Shown here: positions 57,036 through 64,000 of the stretch, piece after piece
How the letters are laid out: the number at the start of each line of letters is the position of its first letter
How positions within the stretch are numbered: position 1 is the stretch's first letter
From: Sulfurimicrobium sp964552675
GTDB taxonomy: Bacteria; Pseudomonadota; Gammaproteobacteria; Burkholderiales; Sulfuricellaceae
Reading direction: 5' to 3'
NCBI GenBank assembly: GCA_964552675.1
Contig: CAZKHJ010000010.1
Coordinates: forward strand, 27,907-91,906
DNA length: 64,000 nt
Program-made: the position numbers and the translations under genes
Notes under the pieces: model-generated
Told to the model about the DNA's origin: nothing
The model's input: only the letters and a program-made list of their open reading frames with translations
The model's database searches: none

Positions 57036-57653
57036 ATGGATCTGCTCAAAACAAAGGAAATGTCTCGCCGTAAATTCATCCAGTCTTTCACTGCCGCAGC
57101 CGCTGTTGCCGCAACCGCCCCACTGTTCAGCGGCGCGGCACAGGCCGCAACCGCCCCGCTTTCAACTGTCGAGATTGCCGATCTGCTGTTTTCCCGGGAA
57201 GAGGAAAAAGTGGCGCGCGATGTCTATATCACCCTCTACAACACCTGGCGCCACAACACCTTCAGCAGCATTTCCAGCTCCGAGCAGCAGCACATGGACA
57301 CCATGCTGAAAAAACTGACTGCCTACAAGATCGCCGACCCGGCACAGAAGGCCGTTGGCGCCTTCACCAACCAGGATTTGCAGAAAATGTACAATGACCT
57401 GGTGGCGACCGGCTCCAGGTCCTTGATTGATGCTCTCAAGGTAGGCGGCACCATCGAAGAAGTGGATATCATCGATCTGATGAAGCACATTGACCATTCG
57501 ACTCACGCCGATCTCGATACCAGCTACCAGAATCTGATGGCAGGCTCTTATAACCATTTGCGGTCTTTTGTTTCCGCCCTGAGTGCCAAGGGAGTGACCT
57601 ATTCGCCGCAATACCTCAGTGTGGATCTGTACAACGCGATTATCAACGGCTGA
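57036..57653 (+). CDS. Tat-exported DUF2202 ferritin-like protein
   Basis: This 205-residue protein has a twin-arginine signal (SRRKFIQ, then an alanine-rich hydrophobic stretch ending AAQA-AT). The DUF2202 helical domain shows LLFSREEEKVARDVYITLY, SSEQQHMDTM and EEVDIIDLMKHIDHS. Their EExxA and ExxH patterns resemble the metal ligands of ferritin-like di-iron proteins. Tat export fits folding with metal in the cytosol. ACAGGAGA is a strong ribosome-binding site for the ATG at 57036. It is monocistronic between two terminators; the function is unknown. Confidence 0.88.
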   Translation: MDLLKTKEMSRRKFIQSFTAAAAVAATAPLFSGAAQAATAPLSTVEIADLLFSREEEKVARDVYITLYNTWRHNTFSSISSSEQQHMDTMLKKLTAYKIADPAQKAVGAFTNQDLQKMYNDLVATGSRSLIDALKVGGTIEEVDIIDLMKHIDHSTHADLDTSYQNLMAGSYNHLRSFVSALSAKGVTYSPQYLSVDLYNAIING

Positions 57654-57670
57654 TCACTTCCTTGATCCGG

Positions 57671-57704
57671 AATAAAAACGGGCACCGCAGCGCCCGTTTT
57701 TATT
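57671..57704. terminator. Bidirectional terminator between DUF2202 gene and mscL
   Basis: AATAAAAACGGGC (57671-57683) and GCCCGTTTTTATT (57692-57704) are perfect 13-base inverted arms with A- and T-rich outer ends, so both convergent genes get a GC stem followed by a U-tract. Confidence 0.92.
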
Positions 57705-57719
57705 CCCCCACTCCGCTGA

Positions 57720-58124
57720 CTATTTTCTTTCCTTCAACAAGTCGCGGATTTCGGTCAACAGAACTTCCTGGGCCGAGGGCGCAGGCGGCGCCTGGGGTGC
57801 CTCTGCCTCCTGCTTTTTGAGCGAATTGATCGCTTTTATGCCCATGAATACGGCAAAGGCAATAATCGTGAAGTCGATGACAGTCTGAAGAAATTTACCG
57901 TAGCTGACGACCACTGCCGGCGCGCCACCGGCTGCCTCCTTGATGGTAAGGGCCAGATTGGAAAAATCCACGCCCCCCAGCAGCACGCCGATAGGCGGCA
58001 TGATGACATCGCCGACAAAGGAGGAAACGATTTTTCCGAACGCCGCGCCGATAATGATGCCGACGGCCATGTCCACCACGTTGCCCTTGACCGCAAATTC
58101 CTTGAATTCCCTGATCATGCTCAT
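57720..58124 (-). CDS. mscL: Large-conductance mechanosensitive channel MscL
   Basis: This 134-residue channel has the N-terminal amphipathic helix and TM1 (FKEFAVKGNVVDMAVGIIIGAAFGKIV), a periplasmic loop, TM2 (YGKFLQTVIDFTIIAFAVFMGI) and the C-terminal helix EVLLTEIRDLLKER. It opens under membrane tension to release solutes during osmotic downshock. The start at 58124 follows AGGAGGAAG; the longer frame from 58163 reads through that ribosome-binding site. Confidence 0.97.
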   Translation of the reverse strand: MSMIREFKEFAVKGNVVDMAVGIIIGAAFGKIVSSFVGDVIMPPIGVLLGGVDFSNLALTIKEAAGGAPAVVVSYGKFLQTVIDFTIIAFAVFMGIKAINSLKKQEAEAPQAPPAPSAQEVLLTEIRDLLKERK

Positions 58125-58202
58125 GACAGCTTCCTCCTTATAGTGACCTGGTGATAATAACAATTTTGCTGCAGGCTCCGCACCATCCCGTACTCAGGAT
58201 TT

Positions 58203-59504
58203 TCAGATTGCCACATAGCGGCAATAGGTTTCACGCGAGCTCAGTGCGCCAACCAGGCCGCTCAGCGCGAACAGGAACAGGATCGCCAGGCCAAGCTGGT
58301 AGTTGGCGGCAGAGTACACCCGCACGCCTTCCAGACTGACGCCATCCCAGCCCAGATCCATCACCCATCCCAGCAGGGGCTGCATCAGCCCGGCGCCGAG
58401 AAAGCTGCCGGTATTGACCACGCTGGTCGCCATGCCGGACAGGGCCGGAGGGTTCACCTCCTTGGTGATCGCCCACGCCAGGGTAAAGCCGGACGCGCCG
58501 ACCCCCATGACAAAGAATAACGGCAGGCTGGCCGCCGCCGGCATTTTTACCATCGCCAGCCAGGGCAGCCAGCACAGCAGATAGAGCAGGATGCCGCCCA
58601 CCATCACCGGACGGCGCCTCCCCATACGATCCGAAGCCATGCCGCCAAGCAGCGCCCCGATGGCAAAACCGGTCAGCAGCAGCGAGGTGTGAGCGGCGGC
58701 AAGCGCGCGCGACATGCCATGGACATCGCGCAGGAAAGGTACCGCCCACAGGCCGGCAAAGGTGAACAGGGTGCCGCCTATGCCCAGGTTGGGCCAAAAT
58801 CCGGGCCAGGTGGCGCGGTTCCGGGCCACCTTGAGCAGGCCGTCATACCAGTGCCCGGCATGAGGCGCGTGAGGAGGTTCGCCATCCAGTTCCCGCATAG
58901 TGGGAAATCCGGCTTCACCAGGATGGTTGCGCACCAGAAACCAGGTCAGAAGGGCCAGCAGAATGGAAAGCAGTCCTACGGCAACAAAAATGCTGCGCCA
59001 TGAAGCATGGTTCAAGGCCCACACCAGGGGAGAAGCGGCCAGCACGGCACCCAGATTGCCCAGCAGGATAGTCAGGCCGGCGACGGTGCCGAAATGGCGG
59101 TCATGGAACCACACCGCGTTGAGCTTCATGATCGAAATGAACATCACCGACACGCCCAGCCCCACCAGCAGCCGGCCCATGGATGCCACCAGCAGCGTAT
59201 CGGCGAGGCCAAACAGGATCGAGCCCAGGCCGGCCAGCAGGCCACCGACGGTTACGATCTTGCGCGCGCCCAGCGTATCCACCAGCACCCCGGTGGGAAT
59301 CTGCATCAGGGTATAGACATAGAAATACATCGCCGCCAGCGCACCCAACGCGGCCCCGCCAGCATGGAATGCCTGTTGCAATTCGGCGGCAATGGCCGCC
59401 GGGGCAACGCGATGGAAAAAGGCCAGCACATAGGCCAGCGCCAGCAGAAGAAAGGCTGTCCAGCGCAAGCGGCGCATGTCGCGCCGCCTTTGTGGGCTTA
59501 ACAC
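58203..59504 (-). CDS. MFS transporter
   Basis: This 433-residue protein has twelve predicted transmembrane helices of the major facilitator superfamily. Motif A-like loops are visible as GVLVDTLGARKIVTVGG and GGMASDRMGRRRPVMVGG. The N-terminal FFHRVAPAAIAAEL segment resembles nitrate/phosphate or sugar-phosphate-type MFS members. No substrate can be assigned. It starts 3 bases after the pbpG stop; ATG 59477 is an alternative start. Confidence 0.88.
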   Translation of the reverse strand: MLSPQRRRDMRRLRWTAFLLLALAYVLAFFHRVAPAAIAAELQQAFHAGGAALGALAAMYFYVYTLMQIPTGVLVDTLGARKIVTVGGLLAGLGSILFGLADTLLVASMGRLLVGLGVSVMFISIMKLNAVWFHDRHFGTVAGLTILLGNLGAVLAASPLVWALNHASWRSIFVAVGLLSILLALLTWFLVRNHPGEAGFPTMRELDGEPPHAPHAGHWYDGLLKVARNRATWPGFWPNLGIGGTLFTFAGLWAVPFLRDVHGMSRALAAAHTSLLLTGFAIGALLGGMASDRMGRRRPVMVGGILLYLLCWLPWLAMVKMPAAASLPLFFVMGVGASGFTLAWAITKEVNPPALSGMATSVVNTGSFLGAGLMQPLLGWVMDLGWDGVSLEGVRVYSAANYQLGLAILFLFALSGLVGALSSRETYCRYVAI

Positions 59505-59507
59505 CGC

Positions 59508-60449
59508 TTAACTGATGCGCGGGGGGATCCCACGACTCGATTCCAGCCATTTCTTGATACGGTTGGCATCGGCGATACGGGTATATTTGCCCCACGAGTC
59601 CAGCAGCACGATGATCACCGGGCGGCTGGCGATTCTTGCCTGCATCACCAGGCAGCGCCCGGCTTCATTGATAAAACCGGTCTTGGACAGGCCGATGTCC
59701 CACGCCGGGCTTTTCACCAGAGCGTTGGTGTTTTTGTAGGGGGTATGGTGGCCATTGTCGTTCACCACGTCATAGGCTTCGGTAGTGGTCATTTCGCGAA
59801 TCTGGTCATAGTGGTAGCTCGCCTTGACCATCCTGACCAGATCCTCGGCGGTGGAAACATTCTCGCTATGCAGGCCGGTGGAATCAACAAAACGGCTGCG
59901 GCGCATGTCCAGTTCAGCGGCCTTGCGGTTCATCGCCGCCACGAATTGCGCCGTGCCGCCGGGGTAGGTGCGCGCCAGCGCGGCGGCGGCACGGTTTTCC
60001 GACGCCATCAGGGCCAGCTGCAGCATTTCCTGCCGTGTCAGCGTCACGCCCACGCGCAGGCGGGAGCTGGAGCCGCGCAGCCAGTCCACATCTTCTTCCG
60101 TGATCGTGATTGGCTCATGCATGCTCAAACCGGCGTCCAGCACCACCATGGCCGTCATCAGCTTGGTAATGGAAGCGATAGGCGCCTGGTTGCCGGCATT
60201 TTGCGAATAAATCGTCGCGCCACTGGTCTGGTCGACAATCATGGCGACGGAGGAAGCCAGTTTAAGGCGGCCATTGTTCTCCGCAACGACGGCCTCTTTT
60301 TTTGCTTTGGGTTTTACTGCCCGGGCTTTCACCACTTTCGCCACATGCGGTTTGCCCGCCTTGTGGTAACGCTGTTTCTTTTGTGCCGGCGCAGCAACGG
60401 CAAGGGAAGAAGAAAGCAAGAGACAGGTTAGAAATAATCTGGTTTTCAT
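59508..60449 (-). CDS. pbpG: D-alanyl-D-alanine endopeptidase (PBP7 family)
   Basis: This 313-residue exported serine peptidase has a signal peptide, a Lys-rich linker (residues 22-55) and the active-site motifs SITKLMT (SxxK), SENRAA (SxN) and LSKTGFINEAG (KTG). PBP7 enzymes cut D-Ala-meso-DAP crosslinks in peptidoglycan. It is shorter than the carboxypeptidase at 27763 and lacks the PBP5 C-terminal domain. Confidence 0.94.
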   Translation of the reverse strand: MKTRLFLTCLLLSSSLAVAAPAQKKQRYHKAGKPHVAKVVKARAVKPKAKKEAVVAENNGRLKLASSVAMIVDQTSGATIYSQNAGNQAPIASITKLMTAMVVLDAGLSMHEPITITEEDVDWLRGSSSRLRVGVTLTRQEMLQLALMASENRAAAALARTYPGGTAQFVAAMNRKAAELDMRRSRFVDSTGLHSENVSTAEDLVRMVKASYHYDQIREMTTTEAYDVVNDNGHHTPYKNTNALVKSPAWDIGLSKTGFINEAGRCLVMQARIASRPVIIVLLDSWGKYTRIADANRIKKWLESSRGIPPRIS

Positions 60450-60527
60450 GTCAGCTCCTTCACCGACGCCTTAACTTTATTCCATAACGTCAGGATTTTA
60501 TTTTGATTTGGTCTAAACCAAGTCAAA

Positions 60528-61259
60528 CTATAAACCACCTGACGCAGCAATGCAATTCATGAACGCCTGCTCCAGCGAGTCCGCAGCGAAATGCTGGCGG
60601 CACGCCTCTGGGGTTCCAACGAAGCGCAGCACCCCCTGGTGCAGGATCGCCATGCGCTCGCAAATTTCCTCCACGTCTGCCAGGGTATGGGAGCTGAAAA
60701 ACAGCGTTTGACCCCGTTCCCTGAAACTTTGCAGTTGGCGCTTGAGCAATGCCCGCGCCTTGGGATCCAGCCCGCTCATGGGCTCGTCGAGCAGATACAG
60801 CGGCCGCTCACTGAGAAAGCACGCCGCCAGGCCCAGCTTCTGCGTCATGCCCTTGGAGTAGGCGCTCACTGGCTTGCCTAATGCTGTCAGCTCAAGATCC
60901 AGGGCTTCCAGCATACCCGCCACCCGAGCGGGATCATAAGCCTGACCCCGCAAGCGCAGCATGTAATCGAGAAAATTCCTGCCAGTCAAGTAATAGGGCG
61001 GGGTAAAGCGTTCCGGCACGAATGCCAGCTTTTCACGTGACTGGTGGCGGCGATGACTGACACCGAAAATCTCGATACCACCACTGTCGGGCTCGGAAAA
61101 ATCCAGCAGGCATTTGAGCAGGGTGGTCTTGCCCGCTCCGTTGACGCCCACCAGGCCAAAAAACTCGCCCGGCTGAACCACCAGGTCGACACCCTGCAAC
61201 ACGGCACTTTTGCCGTAAGTCTTGCTGAGCTGCCTGAAATGGAGGGCGGGAATGGGCAT
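60528..61259 (-). CDS. Orphan ABC transporter ATP-binding protein
   Basis: This 243-residue ATPase has Walker A LVGVNGAGKTTLLKCL near residue 37, Q-loop FVPERF, Walker B LYLLDEPMSGLD and switch His in FFSSHTLADVEE. The signature motif reads YSKGMTQKLGLA instead of LSGGQ, a form known from CcmA/NosF/GldA-type exporters. No permease gene is adjacent, so the partner is encoded elsewhere. The stretch to pbpG (78 bases) shows no clear terminator. Confidence 0.88.
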   Translation of the reverse strand: MPIPALHFRQLSKTYGKSAVLQGVDLVVQPGEFFGLVGVNGAGKTTLLKCLLDFSEPDSGGIEIFGVSHRRHQSREKLAFVPERFTPPYYLTGRNFLDYMLRLRGQAYDPARVAGMLEALDLELTALGKPVSAYSKGMTQKLGLAACFLSERPLYLLDEPMSGLDPKARALLKRQLQSFRERGQTLFFSSHTLADVEEICERMAILHQGVLRFVGTPEACRQHFAADSLEQAFMNCIAASGGL

Positions 61260-61286
61260 GAGAACGGTAAATTTACCACAGAAGGG

Positions 61287-62180
61287 CTAGCTTGCCGCCG
61301 CCCGGATCGCCTCAGCAGCAGTGTGGCCCGGCTGCCACCCCAGTTCGCGCCTTGCCCGGCTGCAATCCAGCGTGAAGGAACGCTGCGCCGCCGCCAGCCA
61401 GCCCGGCTCGCCGCCCGCCCCGGTCAGGCGCCACAAGGCATGAAGCAGCATGCGCGCCAGCAACGGCGGCAAGCCGGGGGAGTATGCATGGCGTGCACGG
61501 ATCACGTCGCGGAAAGCGAATGCCTCCGGCGCCGCCAGATTGAAAGCACCCGCCACCGCGCCAGACAGGCAGAGCAGGATGGCTTCCGCCACATCCTCTT
61601 CATGCACACACTGCAACAGGGGCTGCGGCGCCGGCAGGCGCAGGTGAAAAGGCTGACGCAGCAGGAAGCGGAGCAGGGGCAGGGCATGAGGCCCAAGGAT
61701 GATATGGGGCCGCAGGCGTACCGCCTGGGGCAGGTGTTCCGTCAGCCAGCACTCCAGCTCGGCCTTGTGCCGGGCATAGAGAAAATCCGGCTGGGGCAGA
61801 AGGGGCGCGGATTCGCACAGGTTTTCGCCGCCGCCATACACCGCCGCACTGGAAACATGCACCACCCGCGCCACGCCCGCCGCCTGCGCGGCCGCGAACA
61901 GAATCTTGCTGCCCGCGACATTGTTTTGCCACATCTGTTGCGCATCCATCCTGCCGCGCAGGACGGTAAAACCCAAGTGCACCAGGCCATCACAGCCTGC
62001 CAGCAAGCCACATGCGGCAGGGCTGGCATAATCGAGCTGGTGGCCGGTGAAGCTGGCATGACGGAAGGCGCTCGGCAGCAAATCCACACCCACCACAAGC
62101 TCTACCGCGGGATGAGCACACAGCTTCGGTAGCAGAGCCTGGGCCAGATGACCGGCACAGCCGCTCAGGAAGATTTTCAT
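61287..62180 (-). CDS. NAD-dependent epimerase/dehydratase (extended SDR)
   Basis: This 297-residue Rossmann protein has the N-terminal glycine motif IFLSGCAGHLAQALLP (GxxGxxA) and VHVSSAAVYGG. The catalytic YxxxK is FLYARHKAE. The C-terminal half carries substrate-side segments such as QCVHEEDVAEAILLCL. It could act on a nucleotide sugar or similar substrate, but no sugar pathway surrounds it. It lies 27 bases upstream of the ABC ATPase gene and divergent from proC. Confidence 0.87.
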   Translation of the reverse strand: MKIFLSGCAGHLAQALLPKLCAHPAVELVVGVDLLPSAFRHASFTGHQLDYASPAACGLLAGCDGLVHLGFTVLRGRMDAQQMWQNNVAGSKILFAAAQAAGVARVVHVSSAAVYGGGENLCESAPLLPQPDFLYARHKAELECWLTEHLPQAVRLRPHIILGPHALPLLRFLLRQPFHLRLPAPQPLLQCVHEEDVAEAILLCLSGAVAGAFNLAAPEAFAFRDVIRARHAYSPGLPPLLARMLLHALWRLTGAGGEPGWLAAAQRSFTLDCSRARRELGWQPGHTAAEAIRAAAS

Positions 62181-62199
62181 GGGAACACGCGGAAGGCTT

Positions 62200-62205
62200 T
62201 ATAAT
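62200..62205 (+). promoter_or_regulatory. -10 element TATAAT of proC
   Basis: TATAAT lies 33 bases before the first copy of the proC ATG (62239). Once the assembly duplication is removed, this is the real upstream region of proC. Confidence 0.55.
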
Positions 62206-62276
62206 TCCGCCATCTTAAACGTACTGGATCAAACAGCAATGAACATCACTTTCATCGGCGGCGGCAACATGGCCTC

Positions 62277-62376
62277 NNNNNNNNNNNNNNNNNNNNNNNN
62301 NNNNNNNNNNNNNNNNNNNNNNNNNNNNNNNNNNNNNNNNNNNNNNNNNNNNNNNNNNNNNNNNNNNNNNNNNNNN
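62277..62376. other. Assembly gap of 100 N flanked by an identical 55-base duplication
   Basis: The 55 bases before the gap (62222-62276) are identical to the 55 bases after it (62377-62431) and contain the start of proC. This is what two contigs that overlap by one k-mer look like when a scaffolder joins them with a fixed gap. The gap is very probably not real sequence. Confidence 0.95.
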
Positions 62377-62393
62377 TACTGGATCAAACAGCA

Positions 62394-63206
62394 ATGAACA
62401 TCACTTTCATCGGCGGCGGCAACATGGCCTCTGCCCTGATCGGCGGCCTGACCGGGCAAGGCTACAAGGCCGGAAATATTCGTGTGGTGGAAGTTTCACG
62501 TGAAACCCGGGAAGCCCTGCAGGGGCGCTACCAGGTAAGCACTTTTGCCGAGATGGAAGCCGGGGCCGTGGCCGGCGACGTGATCGTGCTCGCCGTCAAG
62601 CCGCAGCAATTGCGCGAAGTGGCTGGCAGGCTGGCGCCGCTGCTGCAACAGCAGCTGGTCATCTCGATCGCGGCGGGGGTAAGGGCCGGCGATCTCAGCC
62701 GCTGGCTCGGCGGCTACCGCCAGCTGGTCCGCACCATGCCCAATACCCCGGCCATGGTTTCCGCGGGCATGACCGGACTGTATGCACTGCCCGAAGTGGC
62801 GACCGCACAACGGCAGCAGGCCGAAACCATCCTCCAGGCGGTGGGCGCCACCCTGTGGCTGGAAGATGAAACCGGGATGGATGCCATCACCGCCATTTCC
62901 GGCAGCGGCCCGGCGTATGTGTTCTATTTCATGGAAGCCATGCAGGCCGCCGCCACGGAACTGGGGTTTTCTCCCCAGCAAGCACGCACGCTAACCCTCG
63001 AAACCTTTAGCGGAGCCGCCAAACTGGCGGCGCAAAGCCCGGAAGATGCCGCCACCCTGCGCGCCCGCGTCACCTCAAAAGGCGGTACTACCGAGCGTGC
63101 CCTGGGGACGCTGGAAGAAGCGGGCGTCAAAGCATCCATTGTCCGGGCCATTCAGGCCGCAGCGGAACGCTCGCGCGAACTCGGCGACGCCCTGGGCACG
63201 GAATAG
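62394..63206 (+). CDS. proC: Pyrroline-5-carboxylate reductase
   Basis: This 270-residue enzyme makes the last step of proline synthesis with NAD(P)H. The N-terminal dinucleotide fold (ITFIGGGNMASALIGGL), VRTMPNTPAMVSAGMTGLYA and the C-terminal signature DAITAISGSGPAYVFYFMEAM with SKGGTTERAL are all intact. The first 38 bases of the gene also appear before the N run because of the assembly duplication; only the copy after the gap is complete. Confidence 0.97.
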   Translation: MNITFIGGGNMASALIGGLTGQGYKAGNIRVVEVSRETREALQGRYQVSTFAEMEAGAVAGDVIVLAVKPQQLREVAGRLAPLLQQQLVISIAAGVRAGDLSRWLGGYRQLVRTMPNTPAMVSAGMTGLYALPEVATAQRQQAETILQAVGATLWLEDETGMDAITAISGSGPAYVFYFMEAMQAAATELGFSPQQARTLTLETFSGAAKLAAQSPEDAATLRARVTSKGGTTERALGTLEEAGVKASIVRAIQAAAERSRELGDALGTE

Positions 63207-63215
63207 GGCACCGGT

Positions 63216-63785
63216 ATGCTGAACCAGGCCCTGCTGTTTCTGCTCGACACCCTTCTTACCCTGGTTGCGGGCGCCTTTCTGCTGCGCTTTGCGATGCAGC
63301 GCATGCGCGCCCCGTTTCGCAACCCGGCCGGACAATTCCTGCTCGCCGTCACCGATTTTGCCGTCAAGCCGCTGCGTCGTGTTATTCCCGGCGTGCTGGG
63401 ATGGGACTGGGCCTCGCTGGTCGCCGCCTGGGCAACGGAAATGCTGCTGGTCACCGCCACCTTCTGGCTGCTGGGCCATGCTGCCGCATTGTCCGTGGCA
63501 CTGGCTGGCCTGGCAGCGGTGGCGGCGGTCAAACTGCTGGCCCTGAGTGTCCACCTCCTGATCTGGACCGTCATCATTTCCGCCATACTGAGCTGGGTGC
63601 AGCCGCATCACTGGCTCAACAGCCTGGCCGGCAGTCTGGTCTGGCCTTTCCTCCGGCCATTGCAGCGCCTGGTTCCGCCGATTGGCGGGGTCGATCTGTC
63701 TCCCCTGGTGCTGATTCTGCTGTGCCAGCTGGTGCTGATGCTGCCCATCGCCTGGCTGGAACAGCTGGCGGTGCGCCTTGTCTGA
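63216..63785 (+). CDS. yggT: YggT family membrane protein
   Basis: This 189-residue protein has two YggT repeats, each with a pair of transmembrane helices: LLFLLDTLLTLVAGAFLLRF, then RNPAGQFLLAVTDFAVKPLRR, repeated as LSVHLLIWTVIISAILSWV and GSLVWPFLRPLQRLVPPIGG. It is encoded next to proC, as in many proteobacteria. Its precise role is unknown; osmotic tolerance has been proposed for relatives. It overlaps the next gene by 8 bases. Confidence 0.94.
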   Translation: MLNQALLFLLDTLLTLVAGAFLLRFAMQRMRAPFRNPAGQFLLAVTDFAVKPLRRVIPGVLGWDWASLVAAWATEMLLVTATFWLLGHAAALSVALAGLAAVAAVKLLALSVHLLIWTVIISAILSWVQPHHWLNSLAGSLVWPFLRPLQRLVPPIGGVDLSPLVLILLCQLVLMLPIAWLEQLAVRLV

Positions 63786-64000
63786 CACCGCCAGCAACTG
63801 GTATCGCCGCGATGGCGAGCGCATCACCCTGACGCTGCACATCCAGCCTGGCGCCAAGCGCACGGAAATCGCAGGCATTCATGATGGGGCGCTGAAAATC
63901 AGGATCGCTGCCGCGCCAGTGGAAGGCCAGGCCAACGCCAGACTACTGGATTTCCTCAAGAAAGCATTTGACGTGCCGTCAAGCCAGGTGATATTAAAGC
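63778..64000 (+). CDS. DUF167 (YggU) family protein, 3' end beyond window
   Basis: This frame starts at TTG 63778, which overlaps the yggT stop, and runs open to the window edge (74 codons). DUF167 features are clear: LHIQPGAKRTEIAGIHDGALKIRIAAAPVEGQANARLLDFL. The yggT-yggU order is standard. An alternative start cannot be excluded, since no ATG is available near the expected N-terminus. The function is unknown. Confidence 0.88.
   Translation, partial: MSDTASNWYRRDGERITLTLHIQPGAKRTEIAGIHDGALKIRIAAAPVEGQANARLLDFLKKAFDVPSSQVILK

Noticed and set aside
62239..62276. A truncated duplicate of proC before the N run
   Set aside because: It is identical to the true start over 55 bases including the leader, and is explained by unmerged contig ends.

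Overview
The window reads as one continuous, gene-dense, GC-rich chromosomal segment of a betaproteobacterium, most likely of the Nitrosomonadales (Gallionellaceae or Sulfuricellaceae type). This rests on gene content and order (dapF-DUF484-xerC, rlpA...dacC-dat-ybeD-lipB-lipA, hslVU, pepP-ubiH-ubi hydroxylase, regBA) and is an inference, not a database match. No rRNA, tRNA, CRISPR array or intact insertion sequence was seen. A run of exactly 100 N flanked by an identical 55-base duplication shows that the sequence is a scaffold built from short-read contigs.

Layout. 1-7.3 kb: a minus-strand polyphosphate region (PAP/PPK2, DgkA, a CYTH-CHAD protein, an orphan ParA-type ATPase and PPK1), then yggX. 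7.4-17.6 kb: two lipid A acyltransferases, a MYG1-like protein, an RhlE helicase, several methyltransferases, and dapF-DUF484-xerC. 17.6-17.9 kb: a structured intergenic stretch carrying a second, diverged copy of the end of xerC. 17.9-22.9 kb: a minus-strand operon pepP-ubiH-ubi hydroxylase-dsbC-methyltransferase. 23.0-31.6 kb: cell-wall and lipoate genes (rlpA, dacC, dat, ybeD, lipB, lipA), interrupted by a 3.8 kb islet (Fic protein, XRE regulator, a BamE-like lipoprotein and a 510-residue unknown exported protein). 31.7-35.1 kb: a zinc-type ABC importer locus with an outer-membrane protein but no ATPase gene. 35.2-43.2 kb: a duplicated STAS protein, hslVU, a Fur-box-controlled outer-membrane protein, an ABC-F ATPase and a cytochrome b. 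43.2-48.5 kb: a large PAS/GAF/GGDEF protein and the redox two-component pair RegBA. 48.7-56.9 kb: metal acquisition, with an OprC-like copper TonB receptor and a second receptor heading an operon with a beta-propeller protein, a TlpA-like thioredoxin and its own TonB-ExbB-ExbD. 57-64 kb: an exported DUF2202 protein, mscL, an MFS transporter, pbpG, an orphan ABC ATPase, an epimerase, proC, yggT and the start of a DUF167 gene.

The most interesting parts are these. (1) A ParA-type ATPase gene is translationally coupled to ppk1 and followed immediately by a CHAD gene, which suggests a polyphosphate-granule positioning module. (2) The copper-receptor and TonB-receptor promoters share a palindrome (TTGTCGCGCGRCAA) and downstream elements at identical spacing, next to regBA. 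(3) The islet carries a candidate twin operator for its XRE regulator. (4) Three inverted elements of short-period repeats (7, 8 and 9 bases) share one layout, and one of them encodes the tail of LipB. (5) Several promoters have an extended -10 only 6-7 bases before the start codon, which suggests leaderless mRNAs.
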